A DNA stretch of 64,000 nt, from NCBI RefSeq assembly GCF_964340395.1, contig NC_135566.1:18741001-18805000 (forward strand), read 5' to 3'. Position 1 is the first letter of the stretch. Each line of letters opens with the position of its first letter. A model generated the notes under the pieces. The model had not been told where the DNA came from. It made no database searches and saw nothing but the letters and a program-made list of their open reading frames with translations. The translations under genes were made by a program, and so were the position numbers. The stretch is from Glandiceps talaboti. Taxonomy: Eukaryota > Hemichordata > Enteropneusta > Spengelidae. This document shows, piece after piece, positions 24,026 through 35,200 of this stretch.

Positions 24026-27000
24026 TGTATGTATGTATGTATGCATGCATGCATGCATGTATGAATGCATGCATGTATGTATGTATGTATGTATGTATGT
24101 ATGTATGTATGTATGTATGTATGTGCGTTTACGCGTGCGCGTGCATGTGTGTGGGGAGGGATCAATACATTTTAGAAAGAAAATAAAATATATTATGAGT
24201 AGCATGGATATTAAAAGGCTTAATTTACGAATCGTGGAGTAAATACATTAGATATGTAAATGCAAAGAAACAAATGTGTGATCACAACAGACATCAAATA
24301 ATTTTACGAAAAAATGTAAACGAGGGATTTCAAAAATTATATGTTGTTAATATAATAAAAACCTCTGTGACCAGAAAGTTGATTGAGCTAGTCGTCACAT
24401 TGGTTTTTGGTACAACTTTGAATAGTTCACGTTCAGTGTCAATGTTTCGTATACATGGTGACATTCTGACAATAATGAACAATTTACAGTTCAATAAAGT
24501 ATACACTTACGCTTCTCTGATAACATCGTCAAATCCACTTTCATACTCATGGGTAGGTCTGCAATCACCAGGAGGCATCCAGATAGGTAATTCTTGCCGT
24601 AAGAGACGTTCATATTTTGATAAACCACGTCTACTAGACTTTGGGCAAAATTATCAAACATTCTTAATGCAACGGGTATCGGAAGGTCAGGAAATTCGTG
24701 AAGATCGACATCACCATCTTGTATAAGATATGCGACGATAATGTTATCAGTCCCTTTCTCTTTGACGAAGAATGACACCTCTGAGCTGTTTGTTTTTTCC
24801 AAATTGTACTTCGCATATTCGTAGAATTGCGTAAATATCTCTTCACGTGAAATTGTTCCACTGTCAATCAGGGCTCGGCAAAGGAGGTCATGTGTTGTCA
24901 TTTGCCTTGATAAAAGTGTCATTGCTGACTCCTTCTCAATGGCGGTTGAAGCAGAGAATTGAACAATCTCTAAATCGTTCAGTAGGGCCGATTCCCAGTT
25001 GTTTAGCTCAGTTTCATCAATGACGGGTTGATCAGTCTCGTGTTGTATCTTGTGTACTCTCTTAGCGATGTCCACCACCGACGTTGACTTGAAAAACTCG
25101 CCCAATGTGACGTGCAACCCCAGCTTTCGTAGTTCAGACACCACCTGTACTGCATTTACTGGTATGAAAATATGAGAATTTATTTAATGTTAGCAAGCAT
25201 GCATAGTCGAGTAGGTGTTTATCCCTGTATATTTGTCTCATTGAACTGATTATAAGCTTATGGATGATAGGTGAGTATTTATTTCGGATTTTCAATAAAC
25301 GAAACAACCTATGTTTTCCTACACGAACAATGTGTAACAACATTGACAGTCTGTACATTGTAACTAAATTAATCATACAAAATGTATCATTTTTAAATGT
25401 GTACAAATATTGCGCTGCATCATGTCACATTCATTACATAAATAATTTGACCATTAGTGTTTTCTTATGATTACTAGTGATTATAATTTACTTTCAAATT
25501 ACAAAGACAGTGTATGTTTCATTTTGTTTTCTTTCAAGACTTCGTCTAACAGAGAAAACATAGTATAGTTGCGTTTTTTACCAAATATCAAATACCTATT
25601 GCTGTCCATTGGGGTACTTTTATCAAACTGTGACTGATGTACGAACAATGTCTGAAATAACGTCATCTGTTAAATTATTGTCTTTTCATTGCCACTAAAT
25701 TCGAGATTCGGAATCGGATTTCTACCAAATGTAGTCATCTGTCTCATCATCAAACTGCATCCATGATATGGTATCTAGAATGATTCTAACAGAAATAAAT
25801 ACACAAACCAAAATCGCAACAACACCCGTGTTTAACAGACGGACAAGCAAATCGACAAACATGAGTGAAAACACTAATTCCATCTCATACCCTTTACCGA
25901 ATGTGAAAACCTTATTATCACGAATGTGTTGTATCCGACTTACCCGAATTTCCTCCCAGCATAAAGAAATCGCTCTTATGGTTAATTTGATCTGCCGATA
26001 TTTGTAACGTTTCGGAAATGACATCTACCAAGGTCATAAATGATGAATCTGTCAAATTAACGTCCTGTGACTCGGTCTTGATGGTACCATGGTGATCACT
26101 AGTAGAACAAGACGATCGACTGTCGTCAAACATCTTCCTTAATGCATCATTATTGATCTTACCTATGTAGAGAGTAATTTGATACATTAAGTAAACGTTA
26201 TTGTCAACTAATTTATTTGACCATAGACAGTGGAGGGGTGATGTGTCTATGCCTGGAGAAGCGAAAAGAAACAAGTCTATTTTCCTTGAGAAATTAATCT
26301 CAAATGAAACAAGTCTTCACTGAAGAAATCTGATTTGAAGATACTAGTTTCACAGTCCTGAAAATGGATATTCATATTATTTTTATTGTCTGGTATACAT
26401 TCTGAAAATATCGACACTCACGCGTATTTATTCCATTTCGTGGATCACCTTGGTACAATGGTTGGTGTTACATCAAATACAAATACTCCAAACCTGAGTG
26501 GACACGATTTGTTTTACCAGGGATATTTACAAAAGAACACTTATAGGCATACAACGATTACTGTAACACTAAATCTAGCATAATGTTTATGTCAATACCT
26601 GCCTTTGATGACATTAAAATTGTCTTCTGATGTAATTAAGGTTTAATTTTATGTATTCACTAAGCTTTCTTATAAAACCACTTTCTTATCAATTTAAAAT
26701 TGCATCTGAAATGCAAGTAAGATCTTCTATGACATAGTACATAGTGAGGAAACACACAATTTCTATGACTGGTTTAGTTTGTTTGGGTCTAAAAGTGTGT
26801 GAATTACGAAAACATAGACACTCTGTAAAGACAAAAAGGAAGGTATCCTTAGCCCCGGAGCCTCTCACACCTTGTATGCAATGCGATAGGTTGATTGGTT
26901 GAGAACAATTGAGTGTGATTATCAATGATATGAGTGAAAACCTTACTCCCTTGAAACATACTCCTAGAGAAAACGGTACTCTTCTAAGGCTAGTTGATTT

Positions 27001-30000
27001 ATGTCCATCTGCCAGCTAAAACCCTTAGAAGAATGTATTAGATAATCCTTCATATTACCTTTTTACCTTCCATGGGGGAAGTCCTGTTATGCTTGTCTGT
27101 CTGTCTGTCTATCTGTCTGTCTGTCTGTCTGTTTGTATAACCATGACAAAGAGCATATGTCTTTGAGTTCGCTTAAATATTTGATGATAAATTTGCATGA
27201 TTAATCATTTTCAGTATTAGGCTATGTACATCAAAAGACTGCATACTTCAATTTCAATATAATCTAGTACACACGCTAACCATAATAAAGGATATACTTC
27301 CAATGAAGTTTTGTTGATGTAGCTTACAGTTTTAATTATTTTCGGTAATTAGGCTATAGCTTATGAATGCAAACTTCAATTTCAATATAATTCAATACAT
27401 TTTGTGTAGATTAATGATTTTCGGTAATTAGGTTGTAGAATGCAAGCTTCACATTTAATATAATGTGGTACATATATCACGCATAATGATACGCACCTGT
27501 CCGATGAAGTTTGTTGATACAACTTTTACTTTCAAGGAGTAATTTGTATAATTAATGATTTTCAGTATCTTAAAAATGCACTTTTCAAATTCCACAATGC
27601 ATTAACCATAACATAGCACACTTACCCAATAAAGCCTGTTAGCATATTTTGTTTAGTTTTAATGAGCAATTTGCATAATTAGTGATTTCGGAAATTAGGC
27701 TTATCTTAAGAATGCAAACTTCAAATTTCATTTAACTTAAGCTTGATACAGCCTGATATGTAGTTGATTAGGTAGTTTTCAATTGTGATGTGAAATTTCA
27801 ATACGTAATCATTTCGATAATTGGGCAATATCATTAGAATGCAAACTTTAAATTTCAGATAATTTAATGCCTGAATTTATGGTAAAGACGTGCATGCATC
27901 ATTTAAATCTTGATGATGTAACTTATAAGATAAATTGTTAATTTGCAAAATTAACGATGTTTTGATAATTAGGCAATATGTTAACTATGTACACTTCAAA
28001 CTTCATACAGTTTCGTATCATTACCCAAAAATCTACGGTTTGGCACTTACGGGATGCATAAGTTTAAACCTGTTTCTAAATTGATTGATATCTTCCACCT
28101 CCTTCTTCCTTGTAATTATGTGCTCTGTCTACATCGTTGCATATGTCATGATGCTAACTTTCGTGTACTATTAGCTTGTTGTAGTACACATTCAAATAGA
28201 TTAGTTAGCCACTCCACGTTTTTTTAATTTATATAATATTTCTATTACGCTTCATTCATTTGTTTTGTATAACCTCAAACTTTGATATTCACATAAAAAA
28301 TTCAATTGAATAATCAAAAAAAACTGAAGGGGGTAATTATTCTGACTCTGACCAATAATTATCGTATGTAAATATTTCAAATGATATTATCCACTTAATA
28401 TATAGGATTTTATAACAAGGTGAGAGTAAACAAGAAATAGCATAGCCACAGATCCAGTGCTGTCGACTGGCTATGTAATTACTCGATAGATACACATTTG
28501 ATGCACATACCATTTGGTAATAGAGGCCAATTTTGCACTGCAACTATTTCGGGAATCATATACATGGGTAACTTCTTCTTCAGATAATCTTTCATATCAC
28601 TGACAGATGGCCTGACTGCATCATGTTGATGAAGTGAACAGAATGCGACTATGATCTGGTCAAACAAAGACTGTTTATAACACCGAACTCGCGTGGCCTC
28701 TATGCCAGATATCTCCGATAGAGCATTCTCTACTTCATGTAAGTTGACACGATTTCCTCGAACTTTGACCTGACAAACGTCACTGCCCTCAAACATTAGG
28801 GAAAGATGTTGATCGTGATGTATTTTATCTCCAATATACACCATTCGGCCGAAGTCGCCCATGTTAAACAATCGACCCTTAATCTTACTGATGTTGTGTT
28901 CACAGAAACTCTTGGCCGTTTCTTCCTTATCATTAAAGTAGCCCATTGCAAGATTTTGTCCGCTGACATATATACCCCCCACTTCACCAACTGGTACAGG
29001 CCTCTTATCTTCATCCAATATGTAGATGCCAGTGTTGTATATTGGTGTTCCGATGGGTACTTGAGATCCAATCCCTGCTATAGATGCCTTATTAAATGTT
29101 ACATAGGAGACGTCACACGTGACTTCTGTGCTGCCGTAAAAGTTGGCCAGGGTACTCTCTGGGAAGACTGTGAAAAAATCCTTAAGAAGCTGAAATGGTA
29201 ACTCTTCTCCACTGCAAACCCAAAAAGTCAATGTTTTGGAAATATCCTGTATTTGTCTTGAATCTTGGTTATGAGAAACCATTGACAGAATAGAGAATAG
29301 CAGAGTTGGGACGACGATAAGACGGGTTACTCTATGTTTCTGTAGGACACTCAACAGCTGTTCTGGGTCTCGAGTGACGTCTCTATCAATTATAACTGTA
29401 GGCCGACCCTGTAGGATGAAGCCGAATGACTCGGCGAGAGAATCAGCAAAATTAAGGGTAGTCTTGAGACAACCAATGTCTTCTTCATGGTAAGGAAAGG
29501 TTTCCCACTGCCAAGCAAAACGATGAAGAATGGACTCATGTGAGAGACAGACACCTTTTGGAACACCAGTCCTCCCAGAAGTGTATAGTATACAAGTTAG
29601 GGGATTCTGACGTCTGACTTCATCATCTGACCATTCACAGACTCGACCTTCTTGAGACCCACTTGAACTGATTGTCTCGGTCCATACATCATTGATACAT
29701 ACGACATCGAGGTTGTCGTTCGTGCCTTCTCGTTGCTTCATCAATGAAGTACCCTGTGATGTCAGAATACACATTGGTTGAGTTTCCTCGATGATCTGTT
29801 GGAGCCACTGTATAGGGTAATCAGGATCTAAAGGAACATAAGCAGCACCCATCTTCAGCACAGCTAATAGTGCCACCACCATTTTGTTCGATGGGTAGAC
29901 ATGAATGCCGATGAGCGATGTTTTATCAGTTTCGGTTTGATGGGTTTTGTTTTTCAATTTCTTCTTTAGAATGGCCACCAAGTTGTCAGAATACCTGTTC

Positions 30001-30182
30001 AATTCATCAAACGTCATTTCAACATCATTATAAATGATTGCTGGTTTACTTTTGACTTCCTCATTCTTTGAGTGCAATATATAGTTGAATAGTCCGTGAA
30101 TGGTTCTACTTGGCAGAGTTTCTAGTATAGGTACATCTTCTCCTTCCATGATACTGTACACCAATGAATCGTCTTTGTCCAT
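22684..30182 (-). CDS. ebony: Ebony-like amine ligase, copy 2 (complete coding region)
   Basis: Complete model of four exons: 28511-30182, 25944-26162, 24511-25158 and 22684-22889, with intron phases 1, 1 and 1; the product is 914 aa. Domains: adenylation (about 20-563), carrier (about 580-660), GNAT-like C-terminal domain (about 665-900). Known for the family: Ebony activates beta-alanine as an adenylate, loads it on the carrier arm and transfers it to an amine. Here the reaction is inferred from family and architecture only. The protein is close to copy 1, with few indels (for example one residue in the third exon). A candidate polyadenylation signal AATAAA lies about 140 nt after the stop. 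No exon shows a disabling change. Confidence 0.88.
22915..23877. repeat. ~290-bp tandem repeats in intron 3 of Ebony-like copy 2
   Basis: Three head-to-tail units start near 23088, 23369 and 23659, each with ACTG(A/C)ATGGC(G)GCCATATTTG. A palindromic head (GGCCCCCTGGGGGTAC) precedes them. The first bases of the window match the end of the third unit, so copy 1 carries the same array beyond the left edge. Confidence 0.8.
23950..24125. repeat. (ATGT)n/(ATGC)n microsatellite in copy 2 intron 3
   Basis: Counterpart of the array at 134-400 but without the CTGT core, so the CTGT expansion is specific to copy 1. Confidence 0.92.
24511..25158 (-). CDS. ebony: Copy 2 exon: carrier-domain second half and GNAT-like domain start
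   Basis: A 648-nt exon, one codon longer than in copy 1 (near IPVALRMF). Acceptor ACCAG, donor GTAAGT. It begins VNAVQVVSELRK, completing the carrier domain, and continues into the GNAT-like region. The last residues before the donor, SEK plus one base, join in frame to the final exon to give SEKHLCDTARRGG, which aligns without gaps to the Ebony stretch MEHEVLRVAREKQ. Confidence 0.86.
25944..26162 (-). CDS. ebony: Copy 2 exon: end of A domain and carrier-domain first half
   Basis: A 219-nt exon, the same length and phases as its copy-1 counterpart, with acceptor CTACATAG and donor GTAAGT. It carries GKINNDAL at the start and FFMLGGNS at the end. Protein differences from copy 1 are few (for example QINHKSD against QIHHKSD), so this is the more conserved part of the duplicated gene. 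Confidence 0.88.
27060..28030. repeat. CTGT run and degenerate satellite in copy 2 intron 1
   Basis: A short CTGT run (27091-27133) after the head ACCTTCCATGGGGGAAGT, then the same AATTAATGATTTTCGGTAAT-containing units as in copy 1. It is shorter than in copy 1. Confidence 0.8.
28511..30182 (-). CDS. ebony: Copy 2 exon: adenylation domain
   Basis: Encodes 557 codons plus one base from the ATG at 30182, with the same MDKDDSL start as copy 1. The upstream acceptor (TTTCTTAACAG, exon from 30224) is conserved, so the 5' leader also appears spliced. Motifs: YTSGRTGVPKG with the same unusual Arg, FADSLAESFG (Ala for Val of copy 1), NFYGSTEV and QVKVRGNRV. The donor is GTATGT at 28505-28510. Most differences from copy 1 are substitutions, and the two-codon length difference is in frame, as expected for a gene still under selection. 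Confidence 0.9.
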
Positions 30183-30260
30183 CTTGTCTTGTCACTCTAC
30201 ACTTCTACTTTATCCCTGATGAATCTGTTAAGAAACACTTTTGATGAGATCATTGTAGAA

Positions 30261-30674
30261 ATAAATGTGGATAACAACCGTATTCACCCAAATTTGTATT
30301 GCCATCTTTGGGTTTGACAAAAATATGTAACATACTTCAAATTGTTATCTACATGAATTTATAACTTCATACAGAACTTCAATCCAATGAAGAATCTTTC
30401 AGAGACACGACGATCAATATCCTTACATGTATAGTAAATGAAAAAATAAAATTTACATTGCAGTTTCCTGGTCACATCATCAGAAGTGATGCTAATGAGA
30501 TATGCATGCACTATTATTTTATTATTATCGTTAAATTCTATTCAGTACAAACAATAATATATCAACAAAAATGACCTTTACATTCTTATAAGTGACTATC
30601 TATTACTAGGATGCAAACCACATTGGAGTTCTTTTTTGTTTCAAGTCAACGAATTGTTCTAATTAAAGTCTGCG
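30261..30674. other. Intergenic stretch upstream of Ebony-like copy 2
   Basis: Region just beyond the leader acceptor of copy 2. A first non-coding exon and promoter could lie here or further right, but none is evident. Confidence 0.3.
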
Positions 30675-30899
<225 letters not shown>

Positions 30900-31139
30900 T
30901 CACAGTCCTCAGTCACTGACCCCCCATCTGTAAAACCAAAAACAGGCTGACCCCCTAACACTTAATTCTAAAACGTGATGACCCCCCCACCCCCCATACG
31001 TAATATTCACATGACAGGTATTCTTTGATCGTTACTCAGTGTGGACTGTTTGACTGTCTTGCATATACTTTATACAATCCCCGGTTAGCACTATCATAAT
31101 TATAATTATTGACTACGCAGGGTAAATATATTCCAAAAG

Positions 31140-32240
31140 AAGTTTAATATCATCTTGACAGTGAAAGCTCAGACCACTAAAAAGTTAGCGGTCTGAGGTG
31201 AAAAGTAGGGGGAAAGCTTGAGGAGGGAATATGTACATCTCTAGTATTGGGTCCTAGGGGGTTTTCCCCTTGAAGCCCAGGATGTTTGTAACACTGAAAA
31301 GTCAATTTTGAGACTATTGAGACCCTTTCAGAAAACAATTTCTAAGCTTTACAAGACTGCAATAACATGTAAAAAGCAGCTACATAGAGTTTAAATACTT
31401 TTGAAATATAGTTTGATAGCACCTTGACAGTAAGAGGTAGGGGAAGAGCTAGCTTGAGACTGGGATATGTACACCTCATGGGGGAGGGGGGGGGGGTCCA
31501 AGGGGGTGTCCCCCTAGAAGCCCTGGACGGTTTTTACTCTGAAAAGTCAATTGTGAGACTATTCAGACCTTTCAGACAATAATTTCATGTTAAAATAAAC
31601 TACATAGGGTTGAAATACTTTTGAAATATACTCTGATAGCATCATGACAGTAAGAGAGGAAGAGCTTGAGACTGGGATATGTCCATCTCATGGGGGGGGG
31701 GGGTCTGAGGGGGTCTCCCTCTAGAAGCCCTAGAGGATTTTTACTCTTAAAGCCAATATTTAGGCTATTCAGACCCTTTCAAGCAATAACTTAATCAATG
31801 CTAAATACAAGACAGCACCATCAAGTATCAGAAACTATTCTTTATAACTTTCATAGGTTGAAATATGTTCTTAAAAAGTTCCATGACATCATTATATACA
31901 TGTAGTAAAGGTCTGCACATCTAATGGTACTATCATTGGTGGGGAGATTTATCTTGGTAAACATTTCACATTTTTAAAAGACACTATCATTTCAAATTAG
32001 AACAGGGTGAAAATATTTAAGAAAAGTTTAATACCATTATGACATTAAACATGTTGTTTGTGCATCTGATTGTTGGTTGAATGCATGAGTGACCTCTGGG
32101 GGTGACGGAGTCCTTGGGGGTTCCCACCTGGCAGATCTGGGGTTATTTGCTTTTATTAAGGCAATGTTTAGGTTATTCATAGCCTTTGAGGTAATATTTC
32201 CAAGCTTCGAAAAGCTAACGTAACTGTAAGTTTTAAATGA
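31140..32240. repeat. ~225-bp minisatellite with G-tracts
   Basis: At least four diverged units, each with GATAGCA(C/T)C(T/A)TGACAGT, a CTTGAGACTGGGATATGT block, a G-tract with TCC(A)AGGGGGT, and TAGAAGCCC(T)...TTTTACTCT. Not coding. Confidence 0.75.
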
Positions 32241-32292
32241 GTTTCCCATGTTACATAAATATGGGCCTGTGACATTGGTATAGGGGCCTTAA

Positions 32293-34122
32293 AGTGTACA
32301 TGCAAAGGTACATACTTTTTTTCGTAATTATGTTTATTTTGCCATAAAAATAAAGGAAATCGGGTTTGTAATAGTACAATATAATTCTAACACGAGAAAT
32401 TGCGCGAAAAATGAGGCACTCTTGGCTCAGCCACAGAGCACCTTCAGGTAAGTACCTCTCATTTGCATATGGATAGGACAGGATTTGGAACTTTATGACG
32501 TCACTTAGGGAACACAAACGCATTCGTCAGTGTATCTTTACATGCAAAGCCATTATGGTCGAACCAGAAGGTGAACTTCAAAACCCGTTTTCGCCAGAAC
32601 CCGACGTTGAATATTGATCAGATTCCTCAAGCGTAGAGCAATACACTCCAGCATTAACATCTGATGGTGTGATTTAGCCAAATTCATTCGAACCCACCGC
32701 TAGCAGTAACGATAGTTCCTCTGGTAGTGAATGAGTATGTCCTAGTGAAGCCGTGTTGTTTACATAAAGTGAATGATGTTATCAGCGTCCTTTGTTGACA
32801 TAACTATTCAATGGGTGGAAAACAGCTCCTGCAGACAATGTAATCGAAACGAAAATTATGTAATATTTCCATACCCATCAAACATACAGAGAATGAGAAT
32901 GGCTTCAAGAGTTCCCCATAATATTCTCTCAAGTTGTTCAAATGTAGCGTGTTGTAACAGTACATTCAATCTATGACCATTCAAAATCTTCGCGAAAGTA
33001 GACCCACAAATTCGTTAGAGCAGAACGTTTTGTTGGATAACCGTCCCTATTGAAAGCTATGTGTACACGTACTTTATTTCATTTTTACTGCGTTCATTAC
33101 CATCCACACAGTGACATGAAGTGGTTTCATCTTCTTTCAAAGCACGGCCCATGTTCACTGAAGCCGGCCGTACTGTGGTGTATTGTCTCCGACCATTTTT
33201 GTTTGAGTTGTTTATGGATAGACATGTCTTGCGTTGTGGAAGTTATTTGACCTGGGAGCGTGAAGCTTAGTGCTGACTGTGCTTTGCTGTGTCCATCCAC
33301 TTTTGACATGTGATTGGCATGACACGGCAATCACATGTCAAAAGTGGATGGACACAAAACAATGGAAACAAAAATAGCAACATTATAATGAGCGTTGCGT
33401 CTTTTTACTTTGATATGATTCCGACGATGTATGTGATGTATCACAATGAAAACGATCGACTCCCAGCAACATGGAAATCAAAACATACAATCGGACTACG
33501 CATTGTTTAAAAACAAATGCTATCGTAATGAAAATATTTTATGAAGCTAACTTGCTTTCTTGAAAACATCATTTCAAATTATTTTATTTGTCTTCCTTTT
33601 TTCGCTTTGATCATGGCTACACCGGTGGCGTGGAGGGCCCCGGTAACATTTACCGACTTTCACTGTATGGCGTCACTGTCCAGTTTTTACGTGATTTCAA
33701 CTGCCTTCACCCATTATTACCTACTCAGTTATATCACGCGGAAATATGTGTAGGGTGATGTTTCACTGCGGGTGATGCCGACAAAACACCAAGGAACCAT
33801 TGTTGTCGGAAGTCTAAACGGTACACCACAATATGTACAGTTACAGATAATACTATAATGCAAGCGTAATTAGTAATTCATAAGTAAACATTACGCAAAG
33901 GCTTAGAAGGCTTTTGTAACACGTGGGACCTCGACACCTTTCGTGAGCTCAGTGGTTGCTGTGCCGAAGTTAGTCGAAGCACAGGGGATTAAGGGGGCAA
34001 GTATTTTTGCGACTTTCTTGCCAATGCGCGCAATATTTAGAGGTATGAATGCAATTTCATTTATTTTTATGGCAAAATAAACATAATTACGAAAAAAAAG
34101 TATGTACCTTTGCATGTACACT
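32293..34122. mobile_element. 1.83-kb TIR transposon with TTAA target duplication (Kolobok-like)
   Basis: Near-identical ~66-bp terminal inverted repeats begin AGTGTACATGCAAAGGTACA at both ends and are flanked on each side by TTAA (32289-32292 and 34123-34126). TTAA duplications are known for the Kolobok and piggyBac superfamilies. The ends do not start with the CCY of piggyBac, so Kolobok-like is preferred. The interior holds only short reading frames, so it is probably non-autonomous or decayed. It contains a perfect hairpin at 33288-33356. Confidence 0.8.
33288..33356. repeat. Perfect 29-bp-arm hairpin
   Basis: The arms 33288-33316 and 33328-33356 are exact reverse complements (TGTGTCCATCCACTTTTGAC... 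and its partner) around an 11-base loop GCATGACACGG. It lies in the interior of the TTAA-flanked element. Confidence 0.92.
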
Positions 34123-34126
34123 TTAA

Positions 34127-34464
34127 TATTGCATGTATAGTAAAGTCACCAGTATGTTAGAGAAATATCGGTGGCCATACCTAGTGTATAATAGAAACTG
34201 GAATCTGATGAGATGTGGTTATTTGTAGTGTCAATAACATGTAGTGTCCAAAATAGAAAGCGTATTAATCCCTTCTGACAAGTTCACACTGACGAGTAGA
34301 ACAATTTAGATTATCTTCTTTTATGAACTATCTATGAAGATTGCCAATACGAAACCTTCAAGTTCACTTTTGCCCCAAAGTGCAATATAATTGAAGTATT
34401 GATTGTGAAACAGCCAAGCATTTACATGACATGTTCTGTAACTAGTGTGGTAGCTAGGTAATAC

Positions 34465-34496
<32 letters not shown>

Positions 34497-35035
34497 TTAT
34501 GTTTAAACTAATAAGTAATATTAAAGAATTCATGTAAGAAACAGGGACAAGAACAAATATTTGCATGTACCACATTTCAGACAAGGCTATATGCCATTGT
34601 AGAAAAGGAGTTTTTCTTCCATCACAATCCAAAATACAATGACCCCCAGCCACAATTTTCAAAACAGCAAGACCCCCCCCCCCCCACCCTACTGCCAATT
34701 TCAAAAACAGGGTGACCCTCTCTACAGCTCCACGCCAAAGAAACTGACCGGTCCCTAACCCTGGACTCCGGTATAACATACACTTACACATTTCAGACAC
34801 GTCCACACTAATCTGATTAACATCAGCTGTAGTGTACGCAGACCCTATTTCATTTTGGCCGCTACGTTTACTGTTGTTCGTTCTTTTGTGAGTGCACCTT
34901 TCATGCCAACAAACGGCAATTAAACGAAACAGCCAAAAAGAGATCGCGATACCTATACGACATCGGATTTTAATCAGATTACTGACGTCCACACATACAA
35001 AGTTTATTAGAAAAACCACCTGCTGCCCATCATTG
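34127..35035. other. Intergenic stretch with C-tract modules
   Basis: Two C-tract modules (AATGACCCCCAGCC and AAGACCCCCCCC, about 34630-34690) and a short TATATG run at 34468. A 232-codon minus frame crosses these repeats and a CATATA run and is not considered a gene. Confidence 0.45.
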
Positions 35036-35040
35036 TTGTC

Positions 35041-35200
35041 GTTAGTCTAGTTCGCGGCGCGGCGGTGACCTTGACATTCTTTCACCGACGCGCGAAGGGC
35101 GCATGCGCATGTCAGTAGCAATTCCATCACAAATTGACAGGCTGTCCGTCATCGCGCAAACGCGGTTGACCTTTCTCATGTTTCTAGGACTGATATGATA
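35041..35200. promoter_or_regulatory. CpG-rich patch with NRF1-like and ERR-like sites
   Basis: Unusually GC- and CpG-rich for this window. It holds GCGCATGCGCAT (35099-35110), close to the NRF1 consensus, and TGACCTTGA (35066-35074), which is TCAAGGTCA (ERR/SF1-type site) on the other strand. It could be the promoter of an unseen gene; no exon could be tied to it. Confidence 0.3.

Larger units (their letters stand above)
23849..30260. repeat. Right copy of the duplicated Ebony block
   Basis: Direct-orientation partner of the left block, about 23.7 kb away. Similarity fades just upstream of the leader acceptor, around 30260. The last exon and the ~290-bp tandem repeats to its left belong to the same ancestral unit, but the matching part of the left copy is outside the window. 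Confidence 0.85.

Noticed and set aside
34321-35019. 232-codon minus frame
   Set aside because: It crosses C-tract modules and a CATATA run, has no recognisable domain and mixes repeat-derived segments.
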